Shown in pieces: positions 33,061 to 40,594 of a stretch of DNA of 53,292 nucleotides. The position numbers and the translations under genes were made by a program. The stretch is from Nocardioidaceae bacterium. GTDB taxonomy: Bacteria; Actinomycetota; Actinomycetes; Propionibacteriales; Nocardioidaceae. The stretch covers positions 1-53,292 of the forward strand of contig JAQSWV010000029.1 of the NCBI GenBank assembly GCA_029266455.1, written 5' to 3'. The notes below the pieces were generated by a model. That model worked only from the letters and a program-made list of their open reading frames with translations. It did not search any database and was not told where the DNA came from. Positions within the stretch are counted from its first letter, which is position 1. Every line of letters starts with the position of its first letter.

Positions 33061-34935
33061 GTGGCCAACAACCGTTGTGGGGTGGGCGGGACCGTATCGG
33101 GTCCCGCTCACCCGCCCGCCCGCTCGGGGGGAGTCGTACGACGTAGCTGGCGTCGGATCATCGCCTCGCTGCGCCCTATTGCCGATGACGGCGCCTTTGT
33201 GGCGGATGCGCCGGCGCTGCGGCTGGTGCAGGTGTTCACACACTTCTGGCCGCAGGCGAGACCCTTGCGTTGGTGGATGGTTCTGGGAGTCGTCCTGCTT
33301 GCTGCCGCGCCGCTGATCGCTATCGCGGAGATCTTCCTGTTCCAGCGGCTGGTCGACGACGTGCTGGTACCGGCCGATCTGGGACCGTTGCTGGGCATCG
33401 GTGCGTTGTTCGTTGGTCTGAACGTGCTGAGTGCTGTGGTGTCTGGGGGAGATGACTACCTGTCGACGTGGGTGTCGCAGCGGTTCTTGGTGTCGTTGCG
33501 CACCACGACGTTTCGACACGTCTTGGCGTTGCCGCTGCATCTGCACGAACAGCGGCGTCTGGGTGACGTGTTGTCGCGCCTGACCTCCGACATCGGGTCG
33601 GTCGAGGCATTCATGGTGCGGTACCTCGCCAACGGAGTCGGTGCGGTCTTGCGTCTGCTCTTCTTCGTAGCGGCCCTGTTCTGGTTGCAGTGGGATCTGG
33701 CGTTGGCGTCGATGCTCGTGGTGCCGGTGTTCTGGCTCATCTCGACCAAGTTCGCCGGCTTTGTCAAGGACGTGTCTCGCGAGCGCGCACGTCGGGGCGG
33801 ATCGCTCAGCTCGGTCGCTGAGGAGGCGCTGGCGTCGGCCCCACTGGTACAGGCCTACAACCGCGAGGACGAGGCGGTGGACGGATTCCACCGCCAGACC
33901 CGCGGCATCGCCGAGGCTGAGTTGGCTGCCAGCAGGATCCGTTCGGCGTTCCTTCCGGTGGTCGACCTGGCCGAGCTCGTCGGGATCCTGTGCGTCATAG
34001 GTCTGGGGACCTGGGCGTTGTCCACCGACCGGCTCTCGCTCGGCGGACTTCTCGCCTTTCTCGCGTTGATGGGTCAGTGCTACCGCCCGATCCGCGAGCT
34101 GAGCGACCTGCTGCCCGCCCTGTTCGCAGCGGCCGCCGGCGCCGAGCGGGTGGTGGAGCTGCTCGACGAACCGGAGGTCCATGAGGACGCCGACGCACGA
34201 CCCTGGGCCCATCCCCGCGGCTATGTGCGGTTCGAGGACGTCACGGTCCGCTACCCGGGGGCACACCGTGACGCGCTCCACGACGTCAGCTTCAGCGCAT
34301 CGCCGGGTGAGGTGGTGGCCATCGTGGGGCCGAGCGGGTCGGGCAAGTCAACGCTGGCCCGTGTCCTGACCCGACAGGTGGAGCTCACCGCAGGACAGGT
34401 CACTTTGGACGGTCACCCCACCGAGCGGCTCACGATCGCCTCGACGCGTGCGGCGGTGGCTGTGGTGTTGCAGGAGGTCATGCTGCTCGACACCAGTGTG
34501 CGGGCCAACATCGCCTACGCCGACCCCGAAGCCGGCCCCGACCGGGTGGAGGAGGCAGCACGCGCCGCCGACGCCGACTCGTTCATCCGGCTCTTGCCAG
34601 CCGGGTACGACACCCGCATCGGCCAGCGTGGGCGATCGCTGTCCGGTGGTCAGCGACAGCGCCTCTCGCTGGCCAGAGCACTGCTGCGTGGCAGCAAGGT
34701 GCTCGTTCTCGATGAGCCCACCACCGGCCTGGACCCGGACAGCGCTCGCCGCATTCTGACGCCACTGCGGAGCGCCGCAGCTGGCCGCACCGTACTTCTC
34801 ATCACCCACGACCCCGTCGCCGTGGAGTTCGCGGACCGCGTGGTCCACCTCGACGAGGGAACCATCACACCCGCTGCCCCGGAACGTCGCCACCCGGCTC
34901 GGCCGATACCGACCCTGTCCGGTGGTACGCGGTGA
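33061..34935 (+). CDS. ABC exporter, fused membrane and ATPase domains
   Basis: This half-transporter of up to 624 residues has six membrane segments (~70-340, starting after RPLRWWMVLGVVLLAAAP) and a C-terminal ATPase with Walker A GPSGSGKST, Q-loop VLQEVMLL, signature LSGGQRQR, Walker B VLVLDEPTTGLD and H-loop LLITHD. It works as a homodimer for lipids, drugs or peptides; there is no peptidase C39 domain. Start GTG 33061 is tentative, because GTG 33199 lies closer to where homology should begin. The kinase gene starts within the stop codon (GTGA), so transporter and kinase are translationally coupled, an unusual pairing. Confidence 0.9.
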   Translation: MANNRCGVGGTVSGPAHPPARSGGVVRRSWRRIIASLRPIADDGAFVADAPALRLVQVFTHFWPQARPLRWWMVLGVVLLAAAPLIAIAEIFLFQRLVDDVLVPADLGPLLGIGALFVGLNVLSAVVSGGDDYLSTWVSQRFLVSLRTTTFRHVLALPLHLHEQRRLGDVLSRLTSDIGSVEAFMVRYLANGVGAVLRLLFFVAALFWLQWDLALASMLVVPVFWLISTKFAGFVKDVSRERARRGGSLSSVAEEALASAPLVQAYNREDEAVDGFHRQTRGIAEAELAASRIRSAFLPVVDLAELVGILCVIGLGTWALSTDRLSLGGLLAFLALMGQCYRPIRELSDLLPALFAAAAGAERVVELLDEPEVHEDADARPWAHPRGYVRFEDVTVRYPGAHRDALHDVSFSASPGEVVAIVGPSGSGKSTLARVLTRQVELTAGQVTLDGHPTERLTIASTRAAVAVVLQEVMLLDTSVRANIAYADPEAGPDRVEEAARAADADSFIRLLPAGYDTRIGQRGRSLSGGQRQRLSLARALLRGSKVLVLDEPTTGLDPDSARRILTPLRSAAAGRTVLLITHDPVAVEFADRVVHLDEGTITPAAPERRHPARPIPTLSGGTR

Positions 34936-35813
34936 CCTTCCGTTCCTCCCTGCGATCATCACTGCGTTCATCGGCGGCCCCCGAGGTTCCCAGCGCAGCC
35001 CCGGGAACGGAGGTGATCCCCGGCTATCAGGTGGTGTCTTTGCTGCGGCGTGGCGGGCGCCTCGACACCTACGACGTGTACAGCCAGGAGCGGGACTGCC
35101 GGTGCGTGGTGAAGATTCTGCGGGCGGACCGAGCCCACGAGGCACGCTGTCGACGCGACCTCTTGCTGGAAGGCCAACTTCTGCGCGACCTGACGCATCC
35201 ACATCTGGTCCGCGCCTACGAGGTCGTCGACCAGCCCCGACCTGCAGTGGTGCTGGAAACCCTGACCGGCGCCACCCTCGCCGCGCTGATCGAGGACGCA
35301 CCTCTCCTCCCGGCCGACGTAGCCCATCTCGGCATGCAACTCGCCTCCGGCCTGGGCTACCTCCACCGCCACCAGTGGCTCCACCTGGATGTCAAACCCT
35401 CCAACATCGTCGTCCAAGCCGGCCGCGCCATCCTCATCGACCTCAGCCTGGTGTCGCGCCCCGGAAACGGACGGGCCGGCGCCGGCACAGACGGTTACCT
35501 GGCTCCCGAGCAAGCCCACGGTCGCAACCTGTCACCCGCATCCGACGTGTTCGGGCTCGGTGTCACTCTCGGCGAAGCGCTCACCGACCGGCTGCCCTAC
35601 GGCGAGAACAGCGACTGGCCCACCGGATCGGGGCCACGACGCCCCGGCCGTGCCTTCGTCCGCCACCTGACCCGTGCACCCGAGACGTTGGCGTCCCTCG
35701 TTCGTGCGTGCATCGACCCGGATCCAGCACACCGACCGAGCCTCACCGAGGTGGCAACCACGCTGGCCCCGCTCACCGCCGGCGCCGCCGCGACCGCGTC
35801 ACCACCGATCTAG
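34932..35813 (+). CDS. Serine/threonine protein kinase, non-RD variant
   Basis: This 293-residue Hanks-type kinase has no membrane segment or sensor domain. The ATP lysine is in CRCVVKILR, the catalytic loop reads HLDVKPSN (Arg of HRD replaced by Leu), the metal Asp is in LIDLS (DFG changed to DLS), and the activation segment ends APEQA. Catalytic Asp, Asn and Lys are all present, so it is probably active but does not need activation-loop phosphorylation of the RD type. GTG 34932 overlaps the ABC exporter stop. The likely substrate is the exporter or the sensor kinase that follows 46 bp downstream. Confidence 0.9.
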   Translation: MTFRSSLRSSLRSSAAPEVPSAAPGTEVIPGYQVVSLLRRGGRLDTYDVYSQERDCRCVVKILRADRAHEARCRRDLLLEGQLLRDLTHPHLVRAYEVVDQPRPAVVLETLTGATLAALIEDAPLLPADVAHLGMQLASGLGYLHRHQWLHLDVKPSNIVVQAGRAILIDLSLVSRPGNGRAGAGTDGYLAPEQAHGRNLSPASDVFGLGVTLGEALTDRLPYGENSDWPTGSGPRRPGRAFVRHLTRAPETLASLVRACIDPDPAHRPSLTEVATTLAPLTAGAAATASPPI

Positions 35814-35859
35814 ACACGATGCCTGCCGGTCTGCCCACCGGGCGGTCTACTGTCGGGTC

Positions 35860-37476
35860 ATGACGGGGGCTCGCCTGGTGGGCCGCGCCTGGTTCGGAAG
35901 TATCAGATTCCGCATCTTTGCCGTCGTAGCGGGACTGCTCCTGATGTCCTCACTCGCTTCGGTGTTCCTGCTGCGCGCCCTGCTTCTCGACCAGCTGGAC
36001 GTCGAAGTCGAGCGTCAGCTCGATGCCGAGACCGAGGAGGTGATGCTCCTTCGGGACGGGAACGATCCCGACACAGGACGACCATTCGCCGGCGACCTGC
36101 GCGCCTTCTTCGACCTCTACTTCGCCCGCGAGGTCCCGGACGAGGGTGAAGCCCTCTTAGCGTTCGTCGACGACGAGCTTTACCTGTCGAGCCGTGCGAA
36201 GGGCGCGGCCGCGGCCGGTGACCTTGACGCAGCCATCGACTACTGGCTGTCGGTGGACGAGATCGAACGCTCGACGATCAACACCCCACTCGGTGAGGCC
36301 CGCTACGTGGCCATCCCCATGGACGGGCAACCCGAGGACGGGGTGTTCGTCGTCGTCAACTTTCCCGCCTTCGAACGCGACGAGATCAACCAGGCCGTCG
36401 AAACGTTCATCTGGGTCCAGCTGGCCGCCATGCTGGTCGCCGGCGTCCTTGGCCTGTCGCTGGCCGGACGCGTCCTGCGCCCGCTGCGGCGGCTGGTCGA
36501 CACCGCACGACGCATCTCCGACACCGACCTGAGCCAACGCATCCCCGTGACCGGCCAAGACGAGGCCTCCGACATCGCCACCACCTTCAACGACATGCTC
36601 GCCCGGCTCGAGCATGCGTTCACCATGCAGCGACAATTCCTGGACGAAACCAGCCACGAGCTGCGCACCCCACTGACCGTCATCCAGGGTAACCTCGAGC
36701 TCCTCCACCTCGACTCCCCCGAAGAGCGCCGCCGCACCGTCGACCTGGTGATGGACGAGCTCGACCGCATGGAACACCTCGTGAACCACCTTTTCCTGCT
36801 CGCTCGCGCCGAGCACCCCGAGTTCCTCACCATGACCGCCACCGACGCCCGACATGTAGTGACCGACGTCCACCGCAAAGCAGCAGCCCTCGGTGAGCGA
36901 GACTGGCGACTCGAGGTCGCCGAGGAAGTCCCCATCATCGCCGACACCAACCGACTGGCGCAGGCACTGCTTCAGCTGGCCGACAACGCGGTGAAGCACA
37001 CCACACCAGGGGACCAGATCCGCATCGGCACCGGCCACGTCGATGGCAACCCCCACCTATGGGTCGACGACCAAGGCACCGGAATCCCTCCCGAAGACGA
37101 GGAACGCATCTTCCGGAGGTTCACCCGGGGCACCACCAGCACCGACGACAAAGGCGCAGGCCTCGGTCTCGCCATCGTCTCCGCAATCGCAGCAGCACAC
37201 GGCGGCAACCTCAGCCTCAAGCAGCGACCGGGCCCGGGCGCACGATTCGAGATCACCCTCCCGCCTGCCCAAGACCAGCCAGCACACCACATCAGCGCAA
37301 GACGCGTCTCCAGACGACCACACCAAGAGGGGCCTCAAGCCACACCAAGAGGGGCCTCAAGCCATGAGCGGCTTGTGAAGGACAAGGTGGCCGGGGCGGT
37401 GGACTATGGCCGCCTCGGACGTCGCGAGGGCGAGCGCACTGAGAGATCGTGCAGGGCGAGTAGGGTCATGATGTGA
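35860..37476 (+). CDS. Orphan sensor histidine kinase with repeat-altered C-terminus
   Basis: This 538-residue kinase has a membrane segment at ~17-40, an external sensor of ~145 residues, a second membrane segment at ~186-206 (LAAMLVAGVLGLSLAG), HAMP (to ~260), the HisKA box FLDETSHELRTPL, and HATPase with DNAVKH, DDQGTGIPP and GAGLGLAI. Family proteins end shortly after FEITLPP. Here a further ~70 residues follow because a 22-bp tandem duplication at 37318-37361 shifts the frame; with one copy the protein would stop 40 residues earlier. There is no response regulator next to it, so the partner is elsewhere. ATG 35860 follows the kinase gene by 46 bp; the open frame upstream is a shadow. Confidence 0.9.
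   Translation: MTGARLVGRAWFGSIRFRIFAVVAGLLLMSSLASVFLLRALLLDQLDVEVERQLDAETEEVMLLRDGNDPDTGRPFAGDLRAFFDLYFAREVPDEGEALLAFVDDELYLSSRAKGAAAAGDLDAAIDYWLSVDEIERSTINTPLGEARYVAIPMDGQPEDGVFVVVNFPAFERDEINQAVETFIWVQLAAMLVAGVLGLSLAGRVLRPLRRLVDTARRISDTDLSQRIPVTGQDEASDIATTFNDMLARLEHAFTMQRQFLDETSHELRTPLTVIQGNLELLHLDSPEERRRTVDLVMDELDRMEHLVNHLFLLARAEHPEFLTMTATDARHVVTDVHRKAAALGERDWRLEVAEEVPIIADTNRLAQALLQLADNAVKHTTPGDQIRIGTGHVDGNPHLWVDDQGTGIPPEDEERIFRRFTRGTTSTDDKGAGLGLAIVSAIAAAHGGNLSLKQRPGPGARFEITLPPAQDQPAHHISARRVSRRPHQEGPQATPRGASSHERLVKDKVAGAVDYGRLGRREGERTERSCRASRVMM
37318..37361 (+). repeat. 22-bp perfect tandem duplication in the sensor kinase 3' end
   Basis: Two identical 22-bp units (37318-37339 and 37340-37361), each starting CCACACCAAGAGG and ending GCCTCAAG, lie back to back. 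As 22 is not a multiple of three, the second copy changes the reading frame downstream. With a single copy the frame would reach TGA at 37376-37378. Confidence 0.95.
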
Positions 37477-38282
37477 AACCCCGGAGCCTTCACGGTGATC
37501 TCGGGCTGCAGGATCTGCGCACCCTGCGATCAACCAGCGGCATCCCGGCGTACCAGCTGATCGAGCAGTGGCTGAGTGGGCTGATCGCCGAGCGCAAGCT
37601 TGTCGTTGGAGACCGCTTGGCGCCCGAGGGCGGCCTCGCTGACGCTCTCGGGGTGAGTCGGATGACTCTTCGCCAGGCACTCGCCGCACTCGAGGCCAAG
37701 GGGGTCGTGGAGCGTCGACGAGGTCGCACCGGCGGCACCTTCATCGCCCAGCCCAAGATCGACCTGGACCTCACCGGTCTGGCCGGGTTCACAGAGCAGA
37801 TGCGCCGGGCGCATGTGCGCGCCGGTGCGCGCCTGATCAGTGCCGAGACGGTGGCCGCGTCCGGCTCCGTGGCGCTGGCTCTCGACCTCGCACGCGGATC
37901 CCTGGTGCACGAGGTGATCCGGGTCAGGTCGGCCAACCGTGAACCCCTCGCCCTGGAACGGTCCTACTTCCCCGTTGCCACGTTCCCCGACCTGCTGGAC
38001 CAGTCGCTCGCCGGGTCCCTGTACTCCTTGATGGGGCGTGTCTACGACCGCTTCCCGCACACCTGCACCGAGTCGCTGGAGCCGGTGGTGGCGACCGACG
38101 GCGAGGCGTCGCTGCTCGGCGTGGAGGTCGGATCGCCCCTGATGCTCATCGAGCGGACGGCGTACGCTGAGGACGGACTACCCGTCGAGTCCGCCGTCGA
38201 CCTCTACCGGGCAGACCGCACGCGCATCCGGCTACGTGCAGAGATCCGGCCCCGGACGCACGCTAAAGATCTAGACAAATAA
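37473..38282 (+). CDS. GntR-family regulator, HutC/UTRA type
   Basis: This 269-residue regulator has the GntR winged helix in the first ~80 residues (PAYQLIEQWLSGLI, LPPEGGL-like LAPEGGLADALGVSRMTLRQAL given as ~48-69, RRGRTGGTFIA). A C-terminal UTRA ligand domain follows (VHEVIRVRSANREPLALERSYFP region at ~140-162, then SLMGRVY and LMLIERTAY). UTRA domains bind small metabolites, often sugars or amino-acid breakdown products. It precedes a choline/ethanolamine kinase and an EutH permease on the same strand, and its last codons carry a GATCTAGAC motif that recurs near related genes, so it is the likely local repressor. GTG 37473 has AGGG upstream and overlaps the lengthened kinase stop. Confidence 0.92.
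   Translation: MKPRSLHGDLGLQDLRTLRSTSGIPAYQLIEQWLSGLIAERKLVVGDRLAPEGGLADALGVSRMTLRQALAALEAKGVVERRRGRTGGTFIAQPKIDLDLTGLAGFTEQMRRAHVRAGARLISAETVAASGSVALALDLARGSLVHEVIRVRSANREPLALERSYFPVATFPDLLDQSLAGSLYSLMGRVYDRFPHTCTESLEPVVATDGEASLLGVEVGSPLMLIERTAYAEDGLPVESAVDLYRADRTRIRLRAEIRPRTHAKDLDK
38268..38276. promoter_or_regulatory. GATCTAGAC motif at the end of the GntR gene
   Basis: This is the reverse complement of GTCTAGATC at 30404. It lies ~95 bp upstream of the kinase gene start and overlaps the last codons of the GntR gene, a usual place for a downstream operator. Confidence 0.35.
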
Positions 38283-38309
38283 CTCCGTTGCGCCCTACCC
38301 TCTACGGGA

Positions 38310-38325
38310 TGTGACCGGGATCACG
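38310..38325. promoter_or_regulatory. CRP/GlxR-like site upstream of the kinase/EutH operon
   Basis: TGTGACCGGGATCACG matches the CRP-family half-site pattern TGTGA-N6-TCACA in nine of ten defined positions and lies 46 bp before the chosen kinase start. Actinobacterial CRP/GlxR proteins bind this sequence, which would tie the operon to cAMP-linked carbon control. Confidence 0.45.
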
Positions 38326-38371
38326 TGTGCGCACCAGGCTGCTCGCCCCTCTTCCGAAGGGAGTACCTGAC

Positions 38372-39334
38372 GTGAGCGTCGACCAGCCTGTCCAGGACAC
38401 GGTCGGCGAGGCCTCCGGCCAGCGCGTCGACGATCGTTGGGACGATGTCCTGCGCCACATCGCCTGCCTGTGCGACCGGCCTTGTGAGGTCGAGGAGCTG
38501 TCAGGCGGGTTGACCAATGTGAACCTCAAGGTCACCTGCGAGGAGCGCACGGTCGTGGTCCGTGTCGCGCAGACGGGCAGCGACCTTCTCGCCATCGATC
38601 GGCGCGTGGAGCATCGCAACTCGATCGCGGCGGCCGCGGCTGGCGTCGGCGCACCCGTCATTGACTTCCTCGAGGATCCCCAGCTGCTCGTCGTCGGCTA
38701 TATCGACGGCCACACCTTCACCGACGACGACTTGCGGCGCGGTGACCAGCTGCACCGCGTGGCCGCCGCCTGCAAGCAGCTTCACCAAGGGCCCGAGTTC
38801 GTCAGCGTGTTCGACATGTTCGCCATCCAGCGTCGCTACCTACGGATCGTCGAGCAGCATGGCTTCCGGCTCCCCGATCGCTACCTCGACTTCGCACCGC
38901 AGGTGCAGCGCATAGAGCGCGCGATGGCGGTCCTCCCAGTCGCGCCGGTGCCCTGCAACAACGACCTGCTCGCCGGCAACTTCATCGACGACGGCAGCAA
39001 GATCTGGCTCATCGACTACGAGTACTCCGGAGCCAACGACCCATACTTCGAGCTCGGCAACATCTGGAGCGAGGCGAACCTGACCCTGGAGCAGCTCGAG
39101 GAGCTGCTCCAGGCGTACGACGGTGCCGTGCACCGGCACCTGGTCGCCCGGGCTCGACTCTGGGGGCTGATGTCGAAGTACGGCTGGACCCTGTGGGCCT
39201 CGATTCAGAGCTCGGTGAGCGACATCGACTTCGACTTCTGGTCCTGGGGCATGGAGAAGTACGACCGTGCGGTGGCGGAGTTCGACGACCCCGCGTTCGA
39301 GCGGCTCCTCCAGGAAGTCGCCACTCAGTCCTGA
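38372..39334 (+). CDS. Choline/ethanolamine kinase family phosphotransferase
   Basis: This 320-residue protein has the LicA-type aminoglycoside/choline kinase fold. The catalytic loop reads CNNDLLAGNFI, followed by the metal-binding IWLIDYEYSG and the NDPYFELGN choline kinase signature. It phosphorylates choline, ethanolamine or a related amino alcohol. I start at GTG 38372, eight bases after GGGAG; ATG 38327 lies inside the regulatory region. It forms an operon with EutH (gap 30 bp), so the imported amino alcohol is probably trapped as its phosphate. Confidence 0.88.
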   Translation: MSVDQPVQDTVGEASGQRVDDRWDDVLRHIACLCDRPCEVEELSGGLTNVNLKVTCEERTVVVRVAQTGSDLLAIDRRVEHRNSIAAAAAGVGAPVIDFLEDPQLLVVGYIDGHTFTDDDLRRGDQLHRVAAACKQLHQGPEFVSVFDMFAIQRRYLRIVEQHGFRLPDRYLDFAPQVQRIERAMAVLPVAPVPCNNDLLAGNFIDDGSKIWLIDYEYSGANDPYFELGNIWSEANLTLEQLEELLQAYDGAVHRHLVARARLWGLMSKYGWTLWASIQSSVSDIDFDFWSWGMEKYDRAVAEFDDPAFERLLQEVATQS

Positions 39335-39364
39335 CCCACCGGATTCGACACCGAGGAGCGCGGC

Positions 39365-40594
39365 ATGGAGATCATCGGCGAGGTAGTCATCGCGATCATG
39401 ATGTTCTTCGTCGTGATCGGCGCGGTTGCCGCGATCCGCAACGAGGACTCCGGGCTCGGGGCGGAGTTCAAGGCCGGTCTGCACTCGATCGGGCCCATCT
39501 TCATCCCCGTGGCCGGGATCATGGCCTCCATCCCGTACCTGTCCGTGTTCGTGGAAAGGGTGATCGGGCCGGTCTTCGGCGTCTTCGACGGCAGCCCGGC
39601 GATGGCGGCGACCACGTTCATCGCCGTCGACATGGGCGGCTACCAGCTCGCGGAAGCCACCGCGGAGAACACCGACGTGTGGATCATGGCGATGGTGGCC
39701 GGCTACATGGCCGGCGCGACGCTGGTGTTCAGCATCCCGGTCGGCCTCGCGATGCTTGACAAGGCGGATCACAAGTACATGGCGCTCGGGATCATGTCCG
39801 GCATCCTCACCGTCCCGGTAGGGGTGCTGATCACGGTGGCAATCCTGGCCCTGTCGCGTACCAACGTCCGCAGCGAGGTCTCGACCGAGTCCGCCTCGGA
39901 GCACGCCTTCGCGGTGGACGTCGCTACGATCGCCTCCAACCTGGCGCCGTTGACCATCGTCGTGGTCGCGATCGCGCTAGGCCTCAAGTTCCGCCCGCAG
40001 ATGATGATCACCGGCTTCATCTGGTTCGGCAGGTTCCTGGATGCCGGGCTGAAGCTGGTGCTGGCGTTCGCGATCGTCGAGTACTTCACCGGCTTCTTCA
40101 GCTGGCTGCTCGGCTCATGGGGCTTCGACCCGATCATCGCCGACGAAGCCGACCAGTTCCGAGCACTGGAGATCGCCGGGTACATCGGCATCATGCTGGC
40201 CGGCGCCTTCCCGATGGTGTGGGCGATCCGTACCTACCTGTCCAAGCCGCTGTCGGTGGTCGGTGGTCGCTTCGGTATCAGCCCCGAGGGCACGGCTGGC
40301 TTCCTGGCCGCCGCGGCCAACATCCTTGCGCTGTTCCACCTGATCAAGTCGATGCCGGCCAAGGACAAGGTGCTGTGCATTGCGTTCTCGGTGTGCTCGG
40401 CGTTCTTGCTCGGCGACCATCTGGCGTTCACCGCCAACTTCCAACCCAACATGATCGGGGCACTGCTTCTCGGCAAGCTCGGGGGAGGGATCCTCGGGGT
40501 CGTCCTCGCGTACTGGATCGCCGTCCCGACCGCGCAACGGCTGGAGCGTGAGGACTGGGCGAAGACGGAGGACGACCGCAGTCTCAGCGCCTGA
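39365..40594 (+). CDS. eutH: Ethanolamine permease EutH
   Basis: This 409-residue membrane protein has about ten segments and the EutH features: IGAVAAIRNEDSGLGAEF near the N-terminus, FIAVDMGGYQLAE, the LGDHLAFTANFQPNMI stretch and the C-terminal LLLGKLGGGILGV. EutH carries ethanolamine across the membrane in enteric bacteria. Here there is no EutBC lyase or microcompartment gene nearby, and the upstream neighbour is an amino-alcohol kinase, so ethanolamine or a methylated analogue is probably phosphorylated. ATG 39365 follows GAGGAG. Its last 11 bases overlap the convergent flavoenzyme gene. Confidence 0.92.
   Translation: MEIIGEVVIAIMMFFVVIGAVAAIRNEDSGLGAEFKAGLHSIGPIFIPVAGIMASIPYLSVFVERVIGPVFGVFDGSPAMAATTFIAVDMGGYQLAEATAENTDVWIMAMVAGYMAGATLVFSIPVGLAMLDKADHKYMALGIMSGILTVPVGVLITVAILALSRTNVRSEVSTESASEHAFAVDVATIASNLAPLTIVVVAIALGLKFRPQMMITGFIWFGRFLDAGLKLVLAFAIVEYFTGFFSWLLGSWGFDPIIADEADQFRALEIAGYIGIMLAGAFPMVWAIRTYLSKPLSVVGGRFGISPEGTAGFLAAAANILALFHLIKSMPAKDKVLCIAFSVCSAFLLGDHLAFTANFQPNMIGALLLGKLGGGILGVVLAYWIAVPTAQRLEREDWAKTEDDRSLSA

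Noticed and set aside
35807-35815. Another GATCTAGAC at the end of the Ser/Thr kinase gene
   Set aside because: It coincides with the stop codon of that gene, and the downstream orphan kinase has no clear link to amine metabolism. It could be chance and weakens the specificity of the motif, so it is not counted as a regulon site.
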